A stretch of 64,000 nt of DNA, from NCBI RefSeq assembly GCF_019316905.1, contig NZ_CP079216.1, positions 1,984,001 to 2,048,000 on the forward strand. Reading direction: 5' to 3'. Positions 1 to 9,235 of this stretch are shown piece after piece; position 1 is the stretch's first letter; each line of letters begins with the position of its first letter. A program made the position numbers and the translations under genes. The notes under the pieces were generated by a model. It saw only the letters and a list, made by a program, of their open reading frames with translations, did not search any database and was not told where the DNA came from. Origin of the DNA: Tessaracoccus palaemonis (GTDB lineage: Bacteria > Actinomycetota > Actinomycetes > Propionibacteriales > Propionibacteriaceae).

Positions 1-101
1 TCGGGCGTCTGCTCGACATTGGTCTCCGGGAACGAGGCGGTGGAGACGCGCGCCGGTCGGGAGCGCACGTCATTCTCGAGATCATTGGTCAGGGTGGACA
101 T
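1..101 (-). CDS. Unidentified protein, N-terminal fragment (runs off the left edge)
   Basis: Only the first 33 codons are inside the window, starting at an ATG at 101 and reading MSTLTNDLENDVRSR and onward with no stop before base 1. A GGAG ribosome-binding site lies 5 nt upstream of the ATG. The gene starts 17 bp after the amidohydrolase stop on the same strand, so the two are probably co-transcribed. The visible part is polar, with no signal peptide or membrane segment yet, and too short to assign to a family. A transporter would be a reasonable partner for the amidohydrolase, but nothing here proves it. Confidence 0.6.
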   Translation of the reverse strand, partial: MSTLTNDLENDVRSRPARVSTASFPETNVEQTP

Positions 102-118
102 CGGTACTCCTTGGTTTG

Positions 119-1459
119 TCAGGCGATGGGCTGAGGGATGGGATCGGGATGTGTGAGCCGGCGTCTGAGACCGGCCGCGTACGCGGAGCGGGCCTCCTGT
201 GGCCCTGCACCGCCGGGCGAGTGCAGGCGGTTCGGATCGAAGGGCTCGACGGCCTGCGGAATGAAGCGATGCCCGTCGGTGAGGATGAATCGCAGGTTGC
301 GCAGCGAGGAAAGGTCAGCTGTCGGGTCGCCGTCGACGACGATGAGGTCCGCTGCGTAGCCCTGCGCCAGTACTCCGGTGCGGCCCGCCAGCCCGACGGC
401 GGCCGCGGCACGCGACGTGGCCGACAGGAGCACCTCGGTGATTGGCAGACCGGCCTCGTGGAGCTGTTCGAGCCCGTGGATGAAGGCGCTGGCTGGGATC
501 ACGGCACCGATGTCGTGACCGGTGACCAACCGGACGCCGTGGCGGTACAACTCGCCTGCCCGAGGAGCAATCGTCTCGCCGGCCACGGCGGGCCAGGACG
601 GCGGGCTGCAGACGTCCACGAAGGTTCCGTTGCGGGCCAGCTCGTCGGCGAGCTCACTGTCGAATGCCGTGCGCCCTTCCTTGTCGACGAAGCTCGCGTG
701 GGCGATGTAGTCGAACCCGGCACGGACAGCACGTCGGATTCCCTCGGTGCCGTGTGCATGAGCTGCGGTGTGGTGTCCGAGGCGGTGGGCCTCCTCCACC
801 ACCGTGCGAAGCTCCTCCTCGGTGAACTGCGCGTTCCACGGGGCGGTGCCCGCGGTCATGAACCCTCCTGTGGCCATCACCTTGATGACGTCGACGCCTG
901 CCTTGTGGTGGGCCCGCACCTCGGCTCGGATCTGGCTCAGGGAATCGACCTCCGCTCCGTTTCGCCAGGCATGTCCGCCCGTCGTGGTCAGCTGCGGCCC
1001 CGCGGCAACGATCCTGGGACCCGCGAGGATCCCGGAGGCGATCGCGTCCCGGAGCGCGACGTCCGCATAGTGGGGAGACCCGAGGCTCTGCACTGTTGTC
1101 ACGCCGAGGGAGGCGAGCTGACGGGCCATGGCGGCCGACGACAGCGCAGTGAGGGCCACCTCCCGGTCACCTTCGGGCCGGGGGTCAAGACGCGGGGCGT
1201 ACGAGCCAAGGTGCGCGTGCGTCTCGATGAGGCCGGGAAGGATCGTCGCGCCCGGATGGTGGACGGCCTGCTCCGCCCAGCGGTGAGGCAGGTCGGAGGC
1301 GGGACCGACCCAGACGATGCCGTCGCCGTCGGTGACGACTGCCCCGTCGATGATGGTTGCGGCACCCGTGGCGGGAAAGACCCTCGAGGCGATGATCACG
1401 TGGCTCTCACGCGGGGCAGCCGGATCGACATCACGGAGAGAATGGGCATATTCGGGCAT
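119..1459 (-). CDS. Amidohydrolase-superfamily metal-dependent hydrolase (imidazolonepropionase/Xaa-Pro dipeptidase-like)
   Basis: Cytoplasmic TIM-barrel hydrolase of about 446 residues with the amidohydrolase metal site. Visible: HAH motif in ETHAHLG near residue 81, a likely carboxylated Lys in DVIKVMATGG, His in HTAAHAHG, a further His in YIAHASF and the metal Asp in VTGHDIGA. The C-terminal GYAADLIVVDGDP segment is the small beta-sandwich that closes most COG1228 proteins. The ATG at 1459 is chosen because AAGGA sits 7 nt upstream; an upstream ATG at 1537 adds 26 residues without a ribosome-binding site. Substrate cannot be read from sequence: cyclic amides, dipeptides or carbamates are all possible. 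Followed after 17 bp by an unidentified gene in the same direction. Confidence 0.85.
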   Translation of the reverse strand: MPEYAHSLRDVDPAAPRESHVIIASRVFPATGAATIIDGAVVTDGDGIVWVGPASDLPHRWAEQAVHHPGATILPGLIETHAHLGSYAPRLDPRPEGDREVALTALSSAAMARQLASLGVTTVQSLGSPHYADVALRDAIASGILAGPRIVAAGPQLTTTGGHAWRNGAEVDSLSQIRAEVRAHHKAGVDVIKVMATGGFMTAGTAPWNAQFTEEELRTVVEEAHRLGHHTAAHAHGTEGIRRAVRAGFDYIAHASFVDKEGRTAFDSELADELARNGTFVDVCSPPSWPAVAGETIAPRAGELYRHGVRLVTGHDIGAVIPASAFIHGLEQLHEAGLPITEVLLSATSRAAAAVGLAGRTGVLAQGYAADLIVVDGDPTADLSSLRNLRFILTDGHRFIPQAVEPFDPNRLHSPGGAGPQEARSAYAAGLRRRLTHPDPIPQPIA

Positions 1460-1751
1460 GCCGAAGTCCTTATCTGAGGAAATGAATGCGTCGCCACCCA
1501 GGGTCCGCAATTCGGCCGGCAAAAGGGCACGTTGCATTCGTGACGCAATGGGGGTGACTCAATAACGCCCGGCAGGGGGCGCAGGTGGTCTGTCAGGACC
1601 TAGCAGATGGCTGCGGGTGCGAGACCCGGCCGGCGTACAGCGGTGTCAGTGGCTGCGTGCGGGTCAGCAGAAGCGACAGCAACAGCGGCAGGGGCTCATT
1701 CGCATGACGAAGGACGCGGCGGCCGAGCGACCGTGCATGCTCTCGTTCATG

Positions 1752-1782
1752 GGTTTCCCTTCAAGTGGCTGTACGGGAAACC
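1752..1782. repeat. Inverted repeat, 8-bp arms
   Basis: GGTTTCCC (1752-1759) and GGGAAACC (1775-1782) are perfect reverse complements separated by 15 nt. It lies beyond the 3' end of the transposase remnant and could be a hairpin or a leftover terminal repeat. No U-tract follows, so a classical terminator is not supported. Confidence 0.4.
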
Positions 1783-1864
1783 TAGCAGGAAGGAACCGGG
1801 AACGCAACGCCCGTCTCATTGATGGAAAAGAAATGGGGCTCTTCACGATCGAGGGTAAAGCGGC

Positions 1865-1963
1865 TCATCGCACATGGGGGTGCAGGTGTGGTCTGAAACC
1901 GCCGGCTTCGAGCAGACTCCGCGCGATGTACTGGGTGAGGTTCCCGAAGCCGAGGGCCTTCCA
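1865..1963 (-). pseudogene. Transposase C-terminal remnant (probable)
   Basis: The minus strand encodes a 32-residue open stretch ending in a stop at 1865, containing ALGFGNLTQYIARSLLEAGG followed by FRPHLHPHVR. This resembles, from memory, the C-terminal end of some actinobacterial IS transposases (FRNLTNYIARSLLE..GGFRP type). The open frame upstream does not continue as a transposase, so at most a tail survives. Family assignment is tentative. Confidence 0.4.
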
Positions 1964-2093
1964 ACACCCACCGCAGCCCACGCCGGGACTACCGGATGGG
2001 CGGTGAGAGACTCCATCATCGGGAGGCCTCGGCCCTCAACCGCGCACCGACGCGACCACACTGACACGGATCGGAGGGGGTTCGGTCGGTGCT

Positions 2094-3299
2094 TCAGCCG
2101 GTGGGGCGGAAGTTGATGGAGGTGGTGTCCATGATCCAGCCTCGGGTCGGCTGCTTCTCGGGTGGAGGATGATCGGGTGGGGGTATCTCGTCGGGGATGT
2201 CGCGTTCGATGGGCAGTCCGTGGCGGTTCGTGAACCTGAGTCCGGTCGGAGTGCCCGGATCGCCGGTGATAGTGAACTCTCCCTGGTGGTGTTCCCGGTG
2301 ATGCCTGGAACACAGCGAGATCAGCGTGTCCATGTCCGTGGAACCACCCTCTGACCAGTGGAACAGGTGGTGGTTCTCCAGGAACCCGGTCACGGTGCAG
2401 CCGGGGAACCGACAGCCCCCGTCGCGGTCCTCGATCAACCGGCGGGTGCGTTCGGGCACGATCCGCATACTGCGCCCCACGGAGACGGGTTTCGCTTCCT
2501 GGGTCCAGACGGGCTTCAGGGTCCCGTCGCAGGTCAGCTTCTTCATCAGCCGTGACGGTAACGAGCCACGTTTGTTGATCCAGCCGTTGCCGTCGGCGTC
2601 GAGGTGGACAAGGACGCGGTAGTGCTCTCGACGCGACGCCGGCGCGGCCTGGTGCAGGCTGCGGGATGCGCACTCCACGAGCCCGTCCGCCAGCGTGGCG
2701 TCGGGGTCGCCGGCGGTGAACAGGGCGTCCTTGGCTTCCCGAATGGCCTGTTCCACCAGGGCCCCGTCCAGGGGGTTCGCGTCGAACCGCAGCACGAACC
2801 GGCCATCGGTCAGACTCATCTGCAGTCTCGGTGCGTCATCGACCGGCGCCACGGGCTCGGGAGGATCCTCGACCGGTCCCGGGGTGCCGGGCTCGAACAG
2901 GTACTTCGGCAACACGCGGCGTAGCTGGGACACGGTCGCGGCCTGCACGAACTCGGTGACCGATTCGGCCTACTCGGCCGGCACATGGCGCGCCACGACG
3001 ACCAACCGATCAAGACTCACCGTCCCCCGCGCCAGCCGGGCCTCCAACCCAGGGAAGTCGCCCTTCCGACGCGCCACCGCCACGATGTCGGCGGCGCGGG
3101 AGGGTGAGACGGCGGTCATCAAGTGCAGCCAATGCTCAGGGGATCTGATCCCGCCACCGGACCAGCAGTTGGTCTCCAGCACCTCGACCATCAGATCCAC
3201 CAGATCGGCATTCAGCTGGGCGACCTGGCCCGCGATGACGCCAGCACGACGGGAGGCAACCTCCCACGCGTCCGCTCCGGCGTCACCCAACGAATCCAT
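2094..3299 (-). pseudogene. DUF222-HNH endonuclease, interrupted by one in-frame TAG
   Basis: Two open segments (3299-2973 and 2969-2094) lie in the same frame, separated only by a TAG at 2970-2972. Joined, they give about 401 residues, the normal size of the actinobacterial DUF222-HNH family. The first half carries the DUF222 start (MDSLGDAGADAWEVASRRAG); the second contains the HNH motif CRFPGCTVTGFLENHHLFHW...CSRHHREHH. Around the stop the reading is RHVPAE-stop-AESVTEF, where a Tyr codon (TAC or TAT) would fit, so a single-base change explains the break. The function of the family is unproven; such genes occur in many copies in actinobacteria and behave like mobile or selfish elements. 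An intact relative is at 36838-38154. Readthrough or a downstream start at GTG 2948 would still give the HNH half. Confidence 0.85.
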
Positions 3300-3304
3300 A
3301 CTTA

Positions 3305-3310
3305 ATCATA
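3305..3310 (-). promoter_or_regulatory. Leaderless-type -10 box of the DUF222-HNH pseudogene
   Basis: On the minus strand TATGAT ends 5 nt before the ATG at 3299, and no ribosome-binding site is present. The spacing places the transcription start at or next to the A of the ATG. Confidence 0.5.
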
Positions 3311-3421
3311 CACCCGTACGAATCCAGGGAGAAGGGTTCTCACCCCCGAAAACCGTTCAAAGTCCGGCCGGTCCGGCAGTCGCCCGGGTGGGCGGCGCCT
3401 ACCTATTGCCGAGGTCGGCTC

Positions 3422-4810
<1,389 letters not shown>

Positions 4811-4834
4811 CTACTGGGGTCGCGGTGATCCCAC

Positions 4835-4840
4835 TAGCAT
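4835..4840 (+). promoter_or_regulatory. Leaderless-type -10 box (TAGCAT)
   Basis: TAGCAT ends 6 nt before the ATG at 4847. There is no ribosome-binding site between them, so the mRNA probably begins at the start codon. Confidence 0.55.
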
Positions 4841-4846
4841 CGGGCC

Positions 4847-5992
4847 ATGACGACCACCCGCCGTGGGATCTCCGCCGACCAGCTGCTCGCCGGCCCTCGC
4901 GGCCGCAGGATGCTGCTCGACTTCGCCCAGGAGTTCGGGAGGGAGGCCGACGTCGCGGACAGGCACCCGCTCGGCTCCGCCGCCTTCGACGCCAGCTATC
5001 GACTGGCGAAGCTGGCCGGCCGGTCCGTCACGCGATTCGGATGGCCGCCCGTGGACCCGGAGGAGATCCCGTCGGCCATGCCGGCAGACGTCGCCGCCGC
5101 GCTCGAGACCTCGCCCCTGTCGACGCCCACCCCCCAGCTGCTGCGGTCGTGCCTGGCCAGCTCCGTCGACGCGGCCATGTACTGGCAGGGGCCGGACGGC
5201 GACGACCTGCTGTGCGCGGACCCGGCCGTAAGGGAGGCCCTGCGACGCGTTGCGGACCGGCTGTGCGCCGCGCCCGGGTCCGCCTGGCTGGCCGGGGGCT
5301 TCGAGCCCGGGCGGCAGGTGATCCTGGACTGGCAGGAGGCGCAGGATCCGCCGCCCCGCCCGGCTGTCGCGGTGCTGGCGACGTGGCGCGACGCGGTCTC
5401 GGAGGAGGAGGCCGTGGCCAGGCGAGAGCGCCCGGCAGACCCGGCCGCGAACTGGACCGGCGAGTGGTGGTCGACTCCCCCGCACGGGCTGCCCGTGACC
5501 TGCGGGGAGCTGTTCGACGCAACCCCGTCGGGGTTGTGGTTCGTCGAGGACGCCCTCGGGTGGGACCGGGCCACCGCGCGGCACGTGGCGCTCCCCCTCG
5601 ACGCACGCGTCCTCGAGATCGACGGACCCGGAGACTGGGCGTCGCTCTGCCGCGCGTACCCCTTCGAGGTCACCGCCCTGCGGCGCCACGACTGGTACCG
5701 CGCCACGGGCGGTGTCCTCGAGCCGGGGTGGGCGGGGCGCTGGCTGGTCCCGGACTGGGCCGCGGTCGCCGAGCACTACGACGCGGTGCACCTGAGCTAC
5801 GCCGGGTACCTGTCCGCGGCCGGACGGGCGATCCCCGTCGAGGGAGCCGTGCCGGGTGATCCCGCCTGCAGCCTGATCGCGGGATGGAACCCGGACGCCA
5901 CCTACTGGCTCACCGACCTCACGGACATCGACGGCGAGGCCGTCCCATGGCGCCGCGTGGAGGACGACGACGGCGACCAGGGCTGGGTCTAG
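4847..5992 (+). CDS. Unrecognised 381-residue cytoplasmic protein
   Basis: I do not recognise this family. The protein is soluble, acidic and rich in Trp, Asp, Ala and Pro, with no signal peptide and no membrane segment. Notable parts are MLLDFAQEFGREADVADRH near the N-terminus, a Trp-rich middle (NWTGEWWSTPPHGLP) and a C-terminal half with WLVPDWAAVAEHYDAVHLSY and WNPDATYWLTDL. No nucleotide-binding or metal motif is evident. Codon use and GC look like the neighbours, so recent transfer is not suggested. It overlaps the 3' end of the convergent ECF transporter gene by 4 nt. It begins at a leaderless-type promoter. Confidence 0.8.
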   Translation: MTTTRRGISADQLLAGPRGRRMLLDFAQEFGREADVADRHPLGSAAFDASYRLAKLAGRSVTRFGWPPVDPEEIPSAMPADVAAALETSPLSTPTPQLLRSCLASSVDAAMYWQGPDGDDLLCADPAVREALRRVADRLCAAPGSAWLAGGFEPGRQVILDWQEAQDPPPRPAVAVLATWRDAVSEEEAVARRERPADPAANWTGEWWSTPPHGLPVTCGELFDATPSGLWFVEDALGWDRATARHVALPLDARVLEIDGPGDWASLCRAYPFEVTALRRHDWYRATGGVLEPGWAGRWLVPDWAAVAEHYDAVHLSYAGYLSAAGRAIPVEGAVPGDPACSLIAGWNPDATYWLTDLTDIDGEAVPWRRVEDDDGDQGWV

Positions 5993-7944
5993 CGCTCCCT
6001 GGCTCTGCCGCCCGACGCGACGCCGCGGACCACCAGCGCCGCTGCGAGGTCGTTCGACGTGCGGATCGCGCCGACGAACAGCGGGATCAGGACGCTGAGC
6101 AGCGACCTGGTCCGCTGCACCGGGCCGCCGTCCAGGCGGGCGCCGCGCGACCGCTGGGCCTGGCGGATCTGATCGAGGCGTGCGGTCAGCGTCGGGATGA
6201 ACCGCACGGCGATCGTGACGACGAGGACCAGCTGCGTCGGCAACCGGGACGCGCGGGCCAGCGCGATCGCCCGCTCCGCGTCGAACCGCGCCAGCGCCCA
6301 CAGCGTCCACGTGAGCATGGCCAGCAGCCTCAGCACCAGCGACGCGGCGTAGGCGAGCGGGTTGGTCGCGAAGGTCGGGGGCAACAGGTAGCCGAAGACG
6401 CCGATCAGGGCGACGAGCGGGAGGATCGGCAGCAGCGCCGACCGGAGGCGCGACGCCCCGCCGGCGGTCAGCGCGAGCGCGACCAACCCCGCCACGAGCA
6501 TGGCGCCAAGAACCTGCCACGAGCTCAGCAGCGCCAGCGCGACGACGACCACGAGCAGGGTCGCGGCGACCAGCCGCGGGTCCCAGGGGCGCCGGGTGGG
6601 TGCGACCTCGGCCCTCGCGGTCCCGGCCTCCGGGGCCGACTGCGCGGGGGCGGTCAGGGTGACGACGCGGGTGGCCAGCGAGGCGAGCTCCTCGTCGTGC
6701 GTGACGAGCAGCACCGCCGCTCCCCCGGCGGCCGCGGCGGCGATCGCGCGAGCGACGGCGTCGAAGGAGGCGGCGTCCAGGCCGGCGGTCGGCTCGTCGA
6801 GGATCAGCAGGTCCGGGCCGGCAGCGAGCGCCGAGGCGACGGCCACCAGCTGTCGCGCCGAGCGGGACAGCCGCATGGGATGCAGCTCCGCCTCGCCGGC
6901 CAACCCGAGCGCGGCCAGCGCCCGGTCCACGCGCGCCCTGACCTCGTCGGGCGTGGCACCCTGACAGCGGGCGGCGTAGCCCGCCTCCTCCCGCACCGTC
7001 GAGGCGAACAGCTGCGCGTCCGGGTCCTGGAAGACCATCGCGACGAGACCATCGACGCGCACGGCGTCGCCGCCGTCGAGCAGGCCGGCGAGGCAGCGCG
7101 CGAGCGTGGACTTGCCCGACCCGTTGTCTCCCCGCAGCGCGACGACCTCGCCGCGCGCCACGGTCAGGTCGGCGCCGGACAGCGCCCGGACCCCGTTCGG
7201 GTAGGTGAAGTCGAGTCCCGACACGCGCGCGACCGGGGCACCCGGGTCTGCTGCGGAGGGCAGGGCGAGCCGCTCCCGCAGGCCGCCGGCCGCGGGGACC
7301 CGCAGGCCGAGGCCCCGGCACCGGTCCGCGTCGACGTACAGCCGCCCGGGCGTCCCGTCGTAGGCGACGCGGCCACTGCTGAGGACGATCACGCGGTCGG
7401 CCGCCGCCGCGACCACCGGATCCTGCGTCGTGACGAGCGACGAGACGCCGGCCAGCGCGTCGAGGACCGAGCGACGCCCCTCGGCGTCCAGCTCGGAGGT
7501 GGGGTCGTCGAGCACGACCAGGTCGGCGTCCCGGGCGAGCGCCCCCGCGATCGCGACGCGCTGCACCTGGCCTCCGCTGAGCTGCCCGGTGAGACGATCC
7601 TCAAACCCGGCCATGCCGACGCGTGCCAGCGCCGCGGCGACGGCCGTCTCCGCCACGTCGGCCGGTAGCCCATACCCCACGTCGTCGCCGACGCGCGGCT
7701 CGATGAGCGCGGCGGCCGCGTCCTGCGGGACGAAGCCCACGACGTCGGGCCGGTCCACGCGACCGGCGACGGCGGCGGGCGTCAGGTCGGGAATCAGCCC
7801 CACGACGGTCCGCGCGAGGGTACTCTTCCCGGCACCGGCGGCACCCAGGACGACCACCGACCCGCCAGCGGCCAGCTCGACGGTCACGTCATCCAGCGCG
7901 CGGGCGTCGTCGAAGTCGACCGTGAGGCCCTCGACCAGGGTCAC
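5989..7944 (-). CDS. ECF transporter energy module as one chain: ATPase-ATPase-EcfT fusion
   Basis: About 651 residues containing all three common parts of an ECF (energy-coupling factor) importer. ATPase 1: Walker A GAAGAGKSTLA, Q-loop VGFVPQD, signature LSGGQVQRVAIAG, Walker B LVVLDDPTSELD. ATPase 2: Walker A GDNGSGKSTLA, Q-loop MVFQDPDAQLFASTV, Walker B LLILDEPTAGLD, but the signature is degenerate (LSRSARQLVAVASAL). From about residue 465 the C-terminus is a multi-span membrane domain with EcfT-type cytosolic motifs (QAQRSRGARLDG and AALVVRGVAS). The GTG at 7944 overlaps the TGA of the S component upstream, so translation is coupled. Normally A, A' and T are separate proteins; the single chain fixes 1:1:1 stoichiometry. 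An upstream extension to 8136 is rejected because it reads through the S gene in another frame. Confidence 0.88.
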   Translation of the reverse strand: MTLVEGLTVDFDDARALDDVTVELAAGGSVVVLGAAGAGKSTLARTVVGLIPDLTPAAVAGRVDRPDVVGFVPQDAAAALIEPRVGDDVGYGLPADVAETAVAAALARVGMAGFEDRLTGQLSGGQVQRVAIAGALARDADLVVLDDPTSELDAEGRRSVLDALAGVSSLVTTQDPVVAAAADRVIVLSSGRVAYDGTPGRLYVDADRCRGLGLRVPAAGGLRERLALPSAADPGAPVARVSGLDFTYPNGVRALSGADLTVARGEVVALRGDNGSGKSTLARCLAGLLDGGDAVRVDGLVAMVFQDPDAQLFASTVREEAGYAARCQGATPDEVRARVDRALAALGLAGEAELHPMRLSRSARQLVAVASALAAGPDLLILDEPTAGLDAASFDAVARAIAAAAAGGAAVLLVTHDEELASLATRVVTLTAPAQSAPEAGTARAEVAPTRRPWDPRLVAATLLVVVVALALLSSWQVLGAMLVAGLVALALTAGGASRLRSALLPILPLVALIGVFGYLLPPTFATNPLAYAASLVLRLLAMLTWTLWALARFDAERAIALARASRLPTQLVLVVTIAVRFIPTLTARLDQIRQAQRSRGARLDGGPVQRTRSLLSVLIPLFVGAIRTSNDLAAALVVRGVASGGRARER

Positions 7945-8456
7945 TTCGTCGGCGTCTCCGCGAGCCCCGCCGCCGCGAGTGCCCTGGCGACGAGCACGCC
8001 GACGGCGACGTTCGCGGCCGCCCCGACCAGCAGGGGCACGAGCGACCCGATGAAGAAGCCCCAGCCGAACATCGGGACGAGCACCAGCGGAGCGACGACC
8101 GCGTTGACGACGACGGCCACGACCACGCCGAGCCATAGGTTGACGCGGCGCGCGAGCCAGCCGCCGGCGAGCACGGCGACGACCATCATGGCCGCCACGA
8201 TCAGGTGCACCGGCACCGTCAGGGGGAACCCGCTCGTGGCGGCGGTGAACAGGTGGCCGAGGAACGAGACGAGCGCCGCCTCGGGCATGGTGAACGCGAA
8301 AGCGGCGACGAAGGCCGGGGCCGCGTCGAACGCGACGGTGCCGACGGGGCTGGGGATCTTGATCAGCGCCCCGACGGCGCTGAGCGCGATGAGGATCGCG
8401 ACGCGGGCGATGCGCACGGCGGGGGCGACGGGTCGGTGGGTGGTGGCAGTGGTCAT
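7941..8456 (-). CDS. ECF transporter S component (substrate-specific membrane subunit)
   Basis: Small integral membrane protein of 171 residues with about six hydrophobic segments, matching S components that capture a vitamin or related small molecule and dock on the EcfA-A'-T module encoded next. Recognisable stretch: GALIKIPSPVGTVAFDAAPA followed by FVAAFAFTMPEAALVSFLGH, a pattern I associate with the ECF_trnsprt (PF12822) group including CblT/alpha-ribazole-type proteins; the substrate is not proven. ATG at 8456 lies 1 nt after the GntR stop and has AGGA 6 nt upstream. The stop overlaps the GTG of the energy-module gene, so gntR, S component and energy module form one operon. Confidence 0.82.
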   Translation of the reverse strand: MTTATTHRPVAPAVRIARVAILIALSAVGALIKIPSPVGTVAFDAAPAFVAAFAFTMPEAALVSFLGHLFTAATSGFPLTVPVHLIVAAMMVVAVLAGGWLARRVNLWLGVVVAVVVNAVVAPLVLVPMFGWGFFIGSLVPLLVGAAANVAVGVLVARALAAAGLAETPTK

Positions 8457-8457
8457 G

Positions 8458-9183
8458 TCAGTCCTGATCTGGATGGGTGTAGGTGAGCATGGACGCGAGG
8501 CCACCCTGGCCGTCGGCGCCCGTGGCGAGCCGGAAGCGGTCGCCGCGCAGCAGGGTGACGACGTCCTCGACGATCCGCCCGGAGGCGGCGCTGCCGATCC
8601 GGCGGACGCGCAGGAGCGGGGCTCCGGTCCTGCACCCGAGGACGGCGGCCGCCTCGTCGTCGGCGACGACCGCTGTCAGCTGCTCGCGGGCGACGACGGG
8701 GGCGAGCCCCAGTCGCGCCAGCTGGGCGTAGAGGGAGCCGTGGGCGACGGCCTCGACGTCGAGGTCGACGTCCCCGGGGACCAGCGAGGTCTCGTAGGAC
8801 ACCGTCGTGGCTGCGACGTCCCTGGTCCGCCGGAGCACGGTGACCTCTCCGGTCATCGGTCCCCCTGCCGGTGCGGGTGCCCGGTCCACGGACAGCAGGC
8901 GCACCGTCGAGGTGAGGCCGTGCCGGGACAGCTCCTGCGACAGGCCGGAGGCGACGGTGGCGGGCGCCTGGGAGACGAAGGTGCCGGCCCCCTGGCGCCG
9001 CGTGACGAGGCCCTCGTCAGCGAGGTCGGCGAGCACGTGACGCAGCAGGGTCCGGGTCACGCCGAGCTGGTCGGCGAGCTCGCGCTCGGGAGGCAGTCGG
9101 GTACCCGGGGCCAGGCCGGCCACGCGCAGCCGGATGCGCTCGGCCGCGCGACGGGACTCGTGATCGGAGGTCAATTGGTTCAT
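8458..9183 (-). CDS. GntR/HutC-family transcriptional regulator of the ECF operon
   Basis: Winged-helix repressor of about 241 residues. The N-terminus contains the GntR DNA-binding domain (LAPGTRLPPERELADQLGVT, then RTLLRHVLADLADEGLVTRRQGAGTFV). The C-terminal part is a UTRA ligand domain (RRTRDVAATTVSYETSLVP and VVAREQLTAVVADDEAAAVL). It is the first gene of the operon with the ECF S component and energy module, so it probably senses the imported compound. The ATG at 9183 is preferred; another ATG at 9198 would start inside the perfect palindrome that is the likely operator. Neither has a well-placed ribosome-binding site, so a leaderless or very short leader is likely. Confidence 0.85.
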   Translation of the reverse strand: MNQLTSDHESRRAAERIRLRVAGLAPGTRLPPERELADQLGVTRTLLRHVLADLADEGLVTRRQGAGTFVSQAPATVASGLSQELSRHGLTSTVRLLSVDRAPAPAGGPMTGEVTVLRRTRDVAATTVSYETSLVPGDVDLDVEAVAHGSLYAQLARLGLAPVVAREQLTAVVADDEAAAVLGCRTGAPLLRVRRIGSAASGRIVEDVVTLLRGDRFRLATGADGQGGLASMLTYTHPDQD

Positions 9184-9185
9184 AT

Positions 9186-9197
9186 TGGTTCGAACCA
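9186..9197. promoter_or_regulatory. Probable operator of the GntR regulator (perfect 12-bp palindrome)
   Basis: TGGTTCGAACCA is its own reverse complement. It has the GGT-N-ACC form of HutC/GntR operators (compare TGGTCTAGACCA for DasR/NagR-like proteins). It overlaps TATGGT (minus strand, 9199-9194), a plausible -10 box, directly before the regulator start. Binding here would block transcription of gntR and the ECF genes: negative autoregulation is inferred. Confidence 0.6.
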
Positions 9198-9235
9198 TAC
9201 TCCGGTGCCGCCCCGACGCGACGGCGGGGTGCCGA

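Larger units (their letters stand above)
1460..2093. other. 634-bp gene-poor interval with IS debris
   Basis: No convincing complete gene. It holds a short transposase-like C-terminal remnant (1865-1963, minus) and an inverted repeat GGTTTCCC/GGGAAACC at 1752-1759 and 1775-1782. It separates the amidohydrolase from a decayed DUF222-HNH gene, so the whole 1.5-3.3 kb stretch looks like decaying mobile or accessory DNA. Confidence 0.5.

Noticed and set aside
4811-7321. Long minus-strand frame of 836 codons covering the 4847 gene and part of the ECF fusion
   Set aside because: Composition is Arg/Gly/Pro-rich with no domain; it conflicts with the ECF fusion motifs in another frame and with the plus-strand gene.
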